Shown one piece after another: positions 1 to 6,163 of a stretch of DNA of 9,435 nucleotides (within the stretch, counting starts at the first letter, position 1; every line of letters begins with the position of its first letter). A program made the position numbers and the translations under genes. Below the pieces are notes generated by a model. The model did no database searches. It saw nothing but the letters and a program-made list of their open reading frames with translations, and was not told where the DNA came from. This DNA is from CAYJWS01 sp964373925 (GTDB taxonomy: Bacteria; Patescibacteriota; Patescibacteriia; Buchananbacterales; GWA2-38-13), in contig CAYJWS010000048.1 of NCBI GenBank assembly GCA_964373925.1, forward strand, positions 1 through 9,435. Reading direction: 5' to 3'.

Positions 1-6
1 TCCTTA

Positions 7-34
7 TTACTCATTACTTTTTACTTATTACTTT
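7..34. repeat. Four tandem 7-nt units, TTACTNN
   Basis: TTACT recurs at 7, 14, 21 and 28, exactly every 7 nt, giving four units TTACTCA, TTACTTT, TTACTTA and TTACTTT. The tract lies in the gene-free leader upstream of the first gene and next to the palindromic element at 57-169. No coding potential is visible. It could be the tail of a longer array that continues upstream of the window. Its function is unknown; strand-slippage variation in copy number is possible. Confidence 0.6.
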
Positions 35-56
35 GAATTACAAAACTCTCTAAAAT

Positions 57-169
57 TGTCATCCCCCGATAGCTATCAGGGGATCACCCTGACTACTAGT
101 CATCGCGAGCGGAGTGAAACGTAGCGTGGCGATCTACCTTAGATTGCTTCGCCGGGCTCGCAATGACAA
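57..169. repeat. Complex palindromic intergenic repeat (REP/MITE-like)
   Basis: The element is bounded by a 7-bp inverted repeat, TTGTCAT (57-63) and ATGACAA (163-169). Within it are a near-perfect hairpin at 61-84 and a second inverted repeat, GTCATCGCGAGC (99-110) against GCTCGCAATGAC (156-167), with one mismatch. An apical stem, GCGATCT (129-135) against AGATTGC (141-147), has a 5-nt loop. Its GC content is clearly higher than that of its AT-rich flanks. From memory, sequences ending in GCTCGCAATGAC with an internal AGATTGCTTCG are a recurring dispersed intergenic repeat in several phyla, including candidate-phyla genomes. No transposase is present, so it would have to be mobilised or maintained in trans. 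It probably forms a folded structure at the RNA or DNA level between the upstream gene and the locus. Confidence 0.75.
61..84. repeat. 24-bp near-perfect palindrome inside the element
   Basis: The arms ATCCCCC and AGGGGAT flank the perfect 10-bp palindrome GATAGCTATC (68-77). Only the pair C67/A78 fails to match. As RNA this is a GC-rich hairpin, but no T-run follows it (GATCACCC comes next), so it is not a typical intrinsic terminator. It reads as a module of the larger repeat. Confidence 0.65.
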
Positions 170-196
170 AAATAATTATTTAACACTCTCAAATAT

Positions 197-1129
197 ATGA
201 AAATACTCGTTACCGGCGGCGGCGGATACATAGGATCAATACTTGTACCCACGCTTCTTCAAGAAGGCCATGAAGTCGCTGTTGTAGATAACTTCATGTA
301 CGGACAAACATCGCTTCTTGACGTTTGTAATAATAAAAATCTGCGCATTGTTAGAAAAGATGCCCGAGATAAAAATATTATTTCAGAAGAAATGAAAAAA
401 GCGGAGGCAATAATTCCACTTGCCTGTCTCACGGGTGCGCCACTTTGCGCTCAGTTTCCAAGCGAAGCTAAAGCAATAATTGTCGACGCGGTACAGATGA
501 TACTTGATCTTAGGAGTAAAGACCAAATAATCCTCTACCCAACGACCAACAGCGGATACGGGATCGGAGAAAAAGATATATTATGTACAGAGGAAACTCC
601 TCTCAAGCCGATATCGCTGTATGGAAGACTTAAGGTTGAAGCGGAGCAAAATATTCTTGAAAGCGGAAATTCTATAACTCTTCGGCTGGCAACTGCCTTT
701 GGCATAAGTCCGCGCATGAGGCTTGATCTTTTGGTGAACGATTTTGTATATCGGGCCGTAAACGACAAGTGCATAGTTCTTTTTGAGTCACACTTTAAAA
801 GAAATTATATACACGTGCGCGATGTGGCAATGGCCTTCACACATGTATTAAAAAACTTTAATGTGATGAAAAACCAAACCTATAACGTCGGACTAAGCGA
901 TGCGAATTTAAGCAAGTGGGAGCTCTGCGAAGAGATTAAAAAGCTTATCCCTGATTTCTATTTTGTAGAAGCAAAAATCGGCGAAGATCCCGACAAGCGA
1001 AATTACATCGTAAGCAATGAAAAAATTGAAAAAAACGGCTTCATGCCCAATGTCTCTTTGCAAGAAGGAATAGCGGAACTCATTAAGGGATACCAGATTA
1101 TAAAGCGAAACCAATTTGCTAACATATAA
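197..1129 (+). CDS. NAD-dependent epimerase/dehydratase (extended SDR family)
   Basis: This is a sugar-nucleotide epimerase, dehydratase or reductase of the extended short-chain dehydrogenase/reductase family, 310 aa, the usual length. The protein opens directly with the Rossmann strand and the glycine motif GGGGYIG (residues 7-13, Gly7/10/13). An Asp at 31 follows the second strand, which favours NAD over NADP. The catalytic Tyr-x-x-x-Lys is Y142/K146, with the expected Ser/Thr-rich segment TTNSGYG at 116-122. RNYIHVRDVA (202-211) is the usual sugar-binding-domain motif. There is no Shine-Dalgarno site before the ATG, but residue 1 fits the family start exactly. The E1 alpha gene begins 4 bp downstream. 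The exact substrate and reaction cannot be read from the sequence; a 4-keto or epimerised NDP-sugar feeding the downstream E1 pair is an inference. Confidence 0.9.
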   Translation: MKILVTGGGGYIGSILVPTLLQEGHEVAVVDNFMYGQTSLLDVCNNKNLRIVRKDARDKNIISEEMKKAEAIIPLACLTGAPLCAQFPSEAKAIIVDAVQMILDLRSKDQIILYPTTNSGYGIGEKDILCTEETPLKPISLYGRLKVEAEQNILESGNSITLRLATAFGISPRMRLDLLVNDFVYRAVNDKCIVLFESHFKRNYIHVRDVAMAFTHVLKNFNVMKNQTYNVGLSDANLSKWELCEEIKKLIPDFYFVEAKIGEDPDKRNYIVSNEKIEKNGFMPNVSLQEGIAELIKGYQIIKRNQFANI

Positions 1130-1133
1130 TAGT

Positions 1134-2090
1134 ATGAATGATATTAATGTACAATTATATAAAACAATGTATCTTATACGGGCAACAGAAGAGGCAATAC
1201 GAAAAGATTATCATAACGACGAGATGAAAACACCGACACATCTGTGCATCGGCGCGGAAGCTATCGCAACAGGAGTTATAAGCGCTCTCAAGCACGAAGA
1301 TCAAGCGCTGTGCACCTACAGAAGCCACGGCGTCTATCTTGCAAAAACGCATGAGACTGACAAATTTTTCGCAGAGCTTTACGGGCGCATTGGCGGCATG
1401 GCGCGCGGAAAAGCAGGATCAATGCATATAAGCGCGCCCGAGCACGGATTTATGGGGGCCTCGGCTGTTGTAGGCACGCCCATTCCGGTAGCCGTGGGCT
1501 GCGCTTTAGCAAATCAAATGAAAAAAAATGGAAAAATGACCGTGGTATTTTTTGGCGATGGAGCAATTGACGAAGGAGTGTTTTGGGAAAGTCTTAATTT
1601 TTCCTGCCTTAAAAAACTCCCCATGATTTTTATATGTGAAGACAATGATTTGGCAATTCACACAAAAAAGGCCGATCGCCATGGATATAATTCTATCGCA
1701 GATATTGTTTCAAAATTCAACTGTAACGTATACTCAAATAACTCAACTGATGTTGAAGCAATTTATAATCTCACTTCTGACGCGATAAAAAAATATGCAA
1801 TTGATCAAAAACCAATATTTATATATCTAAAATATTACCGCTACTATGAACACGTGGGAGTAAACTTTGATTTTAATGCTGGATATCGGCACGAAGCAGA
1901 ATATAAGGAATGGCTTACAAAAGATCCTTTAAAAATACAAAGAGAAAAATTATTACAATCTGGAATAAAAAATTCTGATATTGAAGATATGGAAAAATTA
2001 ATAAACACAAGCGTAGAACAAAGCGTAAAAAAAGCGCTCACATCTCCTTTTCCGCCGGATTCAGTGCTTTTTGAGGAGGTGCTATTATGA
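1134..2090 (+). CDS. TPP-dependent 2-oxoacid dehydrogenase-type E1, alpha subunit
   Basis: This is the alpha subunit of a thiamine-diphosphate enzyme of the pyruvate/acetoin dehydrogenase E1 family, 318 aa from the ATG at 1134. A TTG at 1116 would add six residues and overlap the SDR gene, so I prefer the ATG. The TPP/Mg2+ motif runs from GDG (141-143) to Asn171, as expected. The family motifs YRSHG (62-66) and RGKAGSMHI (91-99) and the Gly/Pro-rich stretch at 110-121 are present. The stop overlaps the beta-subunit start as ATGA, implying translational coupling and a stoichiometric complex. No lipoyl E2 or E3 gene is visible, so a role in central metabolism is unlikely; a carbon-carbon-forming step on a sugar is an inference. 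Third-position GC falls from about 62% (1383-1499) to about 15% (1923-2039) within the gene, by my hand count. Confidence 0.9.
   Translation: MNDINVQLYKTMYLIRATEEAIRKDYHNDEMKTPTHLCIGAEAIATGVISALKHEDQALCTYRSHGVYLAKTHETDKFFAELYGRIGGMARGKAGSMHISAPEHGFMGASAVVGTPIPVAVGCALANQMKKNGKMTVVFFGDGAIDEGVFWESLNFSCLKKLPMIFICEDNDLAIHTKKADRHGYNSIADIVSKFNCNVYSNNSTDVEAIYNLTSDAIKKYAIDQKPIFIYLKYYRYYEHVGVNFDFNAGYRHEAEYKEWLTKDPLKIQREKLLQSGIKNSDIEDMEKLINTSVEQSVKKALTSPFPPDSVLFEEVLL
2073..2080 (+). promoter_or_regulatory. Strong Shine-Dalgarno site for E1 beta
   Basis: GAGGAGGT ends 6 nt before the ATG at 2087. It sits inside the last codons of the alpha-subunit gene and fixes the beta-subunit start at 2087 rather than at the in-frame ATG at 2096. 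It is the only near-consensus ribosome binding site I see at any gene start here; the other starts are preceded by A/T-rich sequence. It probably secures high beta-subunit translation to match alpha. Confidence 0.75.
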
Positions 2091-3139
2091 AACGAATGAT
2101 AACATATCGAGACGCCCTAGTAGAAGCACAATTCCAAGAAATGGAAAAGGATAGCTCTGTTTTCGTCTATGGCCTTGACGTACAAGATCATAAAAAAATA
2201 TTTGGAAGCACTGCTACGCTTCTTGAAAAATTCGGAGCTAAAAGAGTGTTTGGCGTCCCGCTTTCGGAGGACGCGCTCATGGGTATTGGCCTTGGCGCGG
2301 CTATTAATGGCATGCGTCCCATTAATGTCCATATACGCGTAGATTTCTTGCTTTTAGCAATGAATCAGATTGCCAACATGGTTTCCAACTATAGATATAT
2401 TACGGACGGAAAACTTAAAGTATCCCTTGTCATACGCGCAGTTATCGGACGAGGGTGGGGCCAAGGAGCCCAGCACTCAAAAACGCTTCATTCGTTTTTT
2501 GCACATATCCCTGGGCTAAAAGTAGTTATGCCTACTACCCCTGCAGATGCCAAAGGGCTTTTAGTAGCATCCATACGCGAAGATAGTCCTGTTATTTTTT
2601 TGGAACACCGGTGGCTCTATGACGTCCCCGGAGAGGTTGAATCCGATCCGGACAAGGCGTTTATTCCTCTTGGCGTGGGTAAAAAAATCAGGGAAGGAAA
2701 AGACGCAACCGTTATCGCAACCTCTTGGATGAACGTGGAGGCGCTCAAGGCGGCCGAGATTTTACAAAAAAAACATGAAATAGAAATTGAGATTATCGAT
2801 CCGCGAACAATCGAACCCTTAGATGAAAAAATTATTACTGACTCCGTTACAAAAACAGGCCACGCCATTGTTGCTGACTACGATTGGATAAACTGCGGCT
2901 TTAGCGCTGAAGTTGCGGCTCGAATCCAAGAAAAATGCCTGCATGTATTAAAATCCCCTGTTACACGGCTTGGCTTTGCCAAGGCCCCCTGCCCAACCAC
3001 TCGTCCTCTTGAAAACAAATTTTATCCGAGCGCTATTGATATTATTCAAGCAGTTGAACAAAAACTTGGCCTAAGTCCAACCGATATTTCCAAAGAAGAA
3101 TTTTATAGTTATGAAAAAAAATTTAAAGGGCCGTTTTAA
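2087..3139 (+). CDS. TPP-dependent 2-oxoacid dehydrogenase-type E1, beta subunit
   Basis: This is the beta subunit partner of the preceding gene, 350 aa, with the transketolase-like pyrimidine-binding domain (about 1-180) followed by the transketolase C-terminal domain (about 195-330). The Glu that activates the aminopyrimidine ring of TPP is E61 in VPLSED. GQGAQHS (126-131, with H130) and PGLKVVMPTTPADAKGLL (142-159) are hallmark E1 beta segments, and PVTRLGFA followed by PTTRPLENKFYP marks the C-terminal domain. The start overlaps the alpha stop (ATGA) and has a good Shine-Dalgarno site. The tail after about residue 325 is Lys/Glu/Phe-rich and slightly longer than usual. Alpha and beta should form an alpha2beta2 heterotetramer. 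Related two-subunit E1-like proteins (AviB1/AviB2) occur in avilamycin sugar biosynthesis, where they are linked to attachment of a two-carbon branch; the same role here is an inference. Confidence 0.9.
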   Translation: MKRMITYRDALVEAQFQEMEKDSSVFVYGLDVQDHKKIFGSTATLLEKFGAKRVFGVPLSEDALMGIGLGAAINGMRPINVHIRVDFLLLAMNQIANMVSNYRYITDGKLKVSLVIRAVIGRGWGQGAQHSKTLHSFFAHIPGLKVVMPTTPADAKGLLVASIREDSPVIFLEHRWLYDVPGEVESDPDKAFIPLGVGKKIREGKDATVIATSWMNVEALKAAEILQKKHEIEIEIIDPRTIEPLDEKIITDSVTKTGHAIVADYDWINCGFSAEVAARIQEKCLHVLKSPVTRLGFAKAPCPTTRPLENKFYPSAIDIIQAVEQKLGLSPTDISKEEFYSYEKKFKGPF

Positions 3140-3141
3140 AA

Positions 3142-3198
3142 AATTTCTAATTTCTAATCAATTTTTAATAATTTAATTTTCAAATAATTATAAAATTG
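3142..3198. repeat. AT-rich spacer with degenerate 7-nt units and an inverted repeat
   Basis: This lies in the 79-bp gap between the E1 beta stop and gmhA, the longest gap inside the gene cluster. It begins with two perfect heptamers AATTTCT (3142-3148 and 3149-3155) and continues as degenerate AATTT/TTTAAT units. CAATTTT (3159-3165) and AAAATTG (3192-3198) form a 7-bp inverted repeat. There is no GC-rich stem or T-run after it, so no classic terminator is seen. TATAAA at 3189-3194 could serve as a -10 box for gmhA, but no convincing -35 accompanies it. A six-codon mini-ORF (ATG 3202, TGA 3220-3222) overlaps the gmhA start; I would not call it a gene. Confidence 0.45.
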
Positions 3199-3218
3199 AA
3201 TATGAAAAATTTAACACT

Positions 3219-3773
3219 ATGATGGATATTATACTTGAATCAATACAAACCAAGGAAAAACTTTTAGAAAAAAAATACCTTGATATTATTTCTAATATTG
3301 GCAATGTAACCATAGATGCTCTTAAAAATGGTAAAAAAATTATTGTTGCGGGAAATGGCGGGTCCGCGGCGGACGCCCAACATTTTTCGGCAGAGCTTGC
3401 GGGAAAATTCGTAAAAGAAAGAAAAGGGCTTCCATCCATCGCTCTTACAACCAACACATCCAATATCACGGCTATAGGAAACGATTATGGATATGATTTT
3501 GTTTTTTCAAGACAGCTTGAGGCGCTCGGGCAGGCAGGAGATATATTCTTTGGCATATCAACGAGCGGAAATTCTAAAAATATTATCGAGGCAATGGAGA
3601 AAGCAAAAAAAATCAATATAATGACCGTGGGACTTTTGGGAAATAATGGAGGAGCGATAAAAGATGTCTCTGATATTGCGCTTATTATCCCTTCCAGTAT
3701 CACAGCAAGAATACAAGAGTGCCATATAATGGTCATACACATTATCTGTAAAATGATCGATGACGCATTTTAA
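3219..3773 (+). CDS. gmhA: Phosphoheptose isomerase GmhA (SIS domain)
   Basis: GmhA converts sedoheptulose 7-phosphate to D-glycero-D-manno-heptose 7-phosphate in the cytoplasm, the first committed heptose step. The protein is 184 aa, close to the usual 190 or so, and is one SIS domain. The phosphate-binding segments GNGGSAAD (45-52) and STSGNS (114-119) are clear. The zinc/catalytic set of E. coli GmhA (H61, E65, Q172, H180) maps onto H55, E59, Q166 and H174 with identical spacing, so the enzyme should be active. An adjacent ATG at 3222 would remove only one Met. The gene follows a 79-bp AT-rich gap, so a new promoter may lie just upstream. It ends 4 bp before my preferred gmhB start, and the pairing supports a heptose role. 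Confidence 0.93.
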   Translation: MMDIILESIQTKEKLLEKKYLDIISNIGNVTIDALKNGKKIIVAGNGGSAADAQHFSAELAGKFVKERKGLPSIALTTNTSNITAIGNDYGYDFVFSRQLEALGQAGDIFFGISTSGNSKNIIEAMEKAKKINIMTVGLLGNNGGAIKDVSDIALIIPSSITARIQECHIMVIHIICKMIDDAF

Positions 3774-3777
3774 TTTT

Positions 3778-4317
3778 ATGGAAAAAAATAAGCATAAAAA
3801 AATAATATTTTTAGATAGAGACGGCACAATTATCAAAGACAAGAAATACGTGCACAAAATAGAAAATTTAGAATTCCTTCCACATGCCATTGAAGGATTG
3901 AAAAAAATGCAAGAATTAGGATATGAATTTATAATAGTATCAAATCAAGCTGGAGTAGCAAAAAAGTATTATACTTTTCAAGATATGATGAATTTTCACA
4001 ACAAAGCAATCCGCCGGCTTGCCGATTTTGGCATTAATATCTTGGCAAGTTATTTTTGCATTCATCATCCAGAAATAACGGGTTTATGCCAATGCCGCAA
4101 ACCAAACACCGGAATGGTTGAACAAGCAATAAAAGAATTTAATATTAATCCGAAAAACTCCTTATTCATTGGCGATAAAGACTGTGACATAGAGCTGGGG
4201 CAAAAATTTAATGCGATCACATTTCATATAGACAATAACCAATATCCAATTTCTTTTATACCACATTACAGTATAGAAAATTTAATGGAAGTATATAAAA
4301 TTCTTAGTAAATCATAA
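3778..4317 (+). CDS. gmhB: Heptose 1,7-bisphosphate 7-phosphatase GmhB (HAD family)
   Basis: GmhB removes the C7 phosphate of D-glycero-D-manno-heptose 1,7-bisphosphate to give the 1-phosphate for nucleotide activation. It is a HAD phosphatase of 179 aa. The nucleophile and acid/base are D13 and D15 in FLDRDGT, motif II is S55 in VSNQAG, and the motif III Lys is K108 in CRKPNTG. The Mg2+-binding acids are D133 and D137 in GDKDCD. The structural zinc loop typical of GmhB is present as C94-x-H96 and C104-x-C106. I chose the ATG at 3778, after the gmhA stop. An in-frame ATG at 3760 would add six residues and overlap gmhA by 14 bp; neither start has a Shine-Dalgarno site. Anomer preference (alpha for the GDP route, beta for the ADP route) cannot be decided. 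Histidinol-phosphatase HisB-N is a relative, but gmhA next door argues for heptose. Confidence 0.9.
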   Translation: MEKNKHKKIIFLDRDGTIIKDKKYVHKIENLEFLPHAIEGLKKMQELGYEFIIVSNQAGVAKKYYTFQDMMNFHNKAIRRLADFGINILASYFCIHHPEITGLCQCRKPNTGMVEQAIKEFNINPKNSLFIGDKDCDIELGQKFNAITFHIDNNQYPISFIPHYSIENLMEVYKILSKS

Positions 4318-4328
4318 ATACAACAAAT

Positions 4329-5399
4329 ATGCAGAATAGTAAACATATTGAGGTGGCGATTCTCTTGGCGACAAAAAATAGGTTTGACTACCTTGTTCGC
4401 CAGCTTCGCTATTACGCAAAGATAAAATCCCCCCACCCAATATATGTTGGCGATTCAAGCGACGCGGATCAATCCAAAAAAATTACTCAAGAGATTGAAA
4501 AATTAAAATCTTCTTTAAAAATTCATTATAACCGCGTTCCTGAAAAGAACTACTGCGAAACTACTATTATGTTGCTTTCACAAACAAAAGAAAAATATAT
4601 TTGCATGATAGGTGATGATGATTATCAAATACCCGCATCCTTAACGATCTGTGCGAACTTTCTTGAACACAACCCAGACTATGCCTCAGCTCATGGACAT
4701 TCTGTGGCGATACGTATTAAAGATAACGGAGTGTATGGAAAAATTACAAAAATAAAAGATTATCCGCAACCCTTCTACGATAGTGATTCAGCCAAAGAAA
4801 GAGCGATAGCATTTTTTAACAAATATTACGTGTCCCATTTTTCTGTAGTAAGAGCCGATGTAATGAAAAAATCATGGATGAAATGGCATGAAACTCCAAT
4901 GAGAGGATTTTCCGATGAAGTCCTTGACTGCAGTCTCATAGTAATAATGGGAAAGTCTAAACTTTTAGATTGCCTTGGATTTATACGCCAAATTCATGAT
5001 CAACACTACGAACAGCCTAGCTATTTCGATTGGATCACAAATCAGGCTTGGAATAATTCATATCAAAATTTTGAGAGAATACTTTCAGAAGAAATATCTA
5101 CAAGAGATAAGATTGAAATAACTCAAGCTCGAGCGGCGATTCGGAGTGGATTTTGGAATTTTTTACAACAGCAGCTTGCTCGCGAATACAATGAATATTT
5201 TCCTTCGCATACAATGAAAAGAAAAAAATTAAAAACAAAAATCATTGAAATGTTTCCCATGCTTAATCCGATATACAAAAAAATAAAACCTCTCATTTCA
5301 AAAAAACGTTATCTGCACGCAGAAGTTTTAAATCCAAAATCACCTTACTACTCTAATTTTCAGCAAATAGTTGATTCATGTTCTGAAAAAAAATTATAA
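4329..5399 (+). CDS. GT-A glycosyltransferase, family 2-like (TIGR00180 type)
   Basis: This is a probable cytoplasmic glycosyltransferase of 356 aa. The N-terminal strand VAILLATKNRFDYL (9-22) is the nucleotide-binding start of a GT-A fold. YVGDSSD (39-45) follows the second strand, and the metal-binding DxD is G95-D96-D97-D98 in ICMIGDDDYQIP. The middle region (about 110-230) has the acceptor-side features of the TIGR00180 subfamily as I remember it: a second domain entered at HFSVVRAD (170-177), and an acidic SDEVLD (195-200) that could hold the catalytic base. The C-terminus (about 295-330) is strongly basic, and no transmembrane segment is seen, so peripheral attachment to the inner membrane face is plausible. 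It lies 11 bp after gmhB and 2 bp before the HisF-like gene. Donor and acceptor are unknown; a heptose or nonulosonate donor is only suggested by context. Confidence 0.8.
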   Translation: MQNSKHIEVAILLATKNRFDYLVRQLRYYAKIKSPHPIYVGDSSDADQSKKITQEIEKLKSSLKIHYNRVPEKNYCETTIMLLSQTKEKYICMIGDDDYQIPASLTICANFLEHNPDYASAHGHSVAIRIKDNGVYGKITKIKDYPQPFYDSDSAKERAIAFFNKYYVSHFSVVRADVMKKSWMKWHETPMRGFSDEVLDCSLIVIMGKSKLLDCLGFIRQIHDQHYEQPSYFDWITNQAWNNSYQNFERILSEEISTRDKIEITQARAAIRSGFWNFLQQQLAREYNEYFPSHTMKRKKLKTKIIEMFPMLNPIYKKIKPLISKKRYLHAEVLNPKSPYYSNFQQIVDSCSEKKL

Positions 5400-5401
5400 A
5401 T

Positions 5402-6163
5402 ATGGAAAACGTACGCATCATTCCACGGCTTGATATAAAGGGTTCAAATGTAGTGAAAGGAATTCACACCGAGGGTCTGCGCGTCGTAGGGAGTCCAAAA
5501 GAGCTTGCGTACAAATATTATCAACAAGGAGCGGATGAAATAATGTACATGGATATTGTCGCAAGCCTCTATCAGAGAAATTTGGATTTTGATCTTTTAA
5601 AATCAGTATCCGAGGACATATTTATTCCATTTACCGTTGGGGGAGGCATTCGTTCCATCCATGACATCAATAATGTCCTACGCGCAGGCGCAGATAAAAT
5701 AGCGATTAATACGTTTGCCATCCAACATCCGGAGTTTCTCGTTGAAGCTGTAAAAAAATTCGGCTCGCAATGCATAGTGCTCTCTATTGAAGCAAAAAAA
5801 ATAGGAGAAAGCAAGTGGGAGGCTTATACTGATGGCGGACGCGAACGAACGTATATAGATGCCATGGATTGGGCAAAAAAAGCGATTGCACTTGGCGTAG
5901 GAGAAATTATGATTACATCTATTGATACAGAAGGCACAAAAAAAGGCTATGACCATGATCTTATGAAAGCTATTACGGCATTCTCCCCCATTCCGGTTAT
6001 TGCTCATGGCGGGGCCGGAGAGATGGAAACAATATACGATCTTATAGCGAATGATATGCCCGATGCCGTGGCTGCTTCCTCTGTGTTTCACTACAACAAT
6101 TATGCTATTTCGGATTTAAAAAATTATCTGAATAAAAAAAATATTAATATTCGAATCAAATGA
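5402..6163 (+). CDS. hisF: HisF-like ammonia-channelling subunit of a sugar amidotransferase
   Basis: This is a (beta-alpha)8 barrel of the HisF family, 253 aa, almost collinear with Thermotoga HisF. D11 is kept in RLDIK, but the general-acid D130 is Glu here (E130 in LSIEAKK), and D176 of DRDGT is Glu (E177 in DTEGT). The four residues that gate the ammonia tunnel in HisF (R5, E46, K99, E167) are all present as R5, E46, K99 and E168. Phosphate-site glycines (GGGI at 80-83, HGGAGEM at 202-208) also remain. It begins 2 bp after the glycosyltransferase and overlaps HisH by ATGA. Without other his genes and next to a WbpG-type ligase, it most likely delivers glutamine-derived ammonia for amidine formation (HisF2/WbuZ role). 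Retained imidazole-glycerol-phosphate synthesis cannot be excluded. Confidence 0.88.
   Translation: MENVRIIPRLDIKGSNVVKGIHTEGLRVVGSPKELAYKYYQQGADEIMYMDIVASLYQRNLDFDLLKSVSEDIFIPFTVGGGIRSIHDINNVLRAGADKIAINTFAIQHPEFLVEAVKKFGSQCIVLSIEAKKIGESKWEAYTDGGRERTYIDAMDWAKKAIALGVGEIMITSIDTEGTKKGYDHDLMKAITAFSPIPVIAHGGAGEMETIYDLIANDMPDAVAASSVFHYNNYAISDLKNYLNKKNINIRIK

Noticed and set aside
33..56. Promoter TTGAAT (33-38) with TAAAAT (51-56)
   Set aside because: The spacer is only 12 nt, too short for a sigma70 promoter, and the palindromic element would lie between it and the first gene.
45..190. ACTCTC at 45-50 and 185-190 as a target-site duplication around the palindromic element
   Set aside because: The copies are not directly at the element borders, are only 6 bp and sit in low-complexity sequence, so chance is likely.
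1116..1133. Upstream TTG start for E1 alpha
   Set aside because: It overlaps the end of the SDR gene, uses a rare start codon and adds six residues not expected in the family; the ATG at 1134 fits better.
3202..3222. Six-codon mini-ORF ending in an overlap with the gmhA start, as a leader peptide
   Set aside because: It has no ribosome binding site, no run of a single amino acid and no attenuator hairpin. In AT-rich sequence such a short frame is expected by chance.
5678..6091. 137-codon antisense open frame over the HisF-like gene
   Set aside because: It is a shadow of a clearly conserved gene on the + strand, and its Cys/His/Ser-rich translation shows no family motif.
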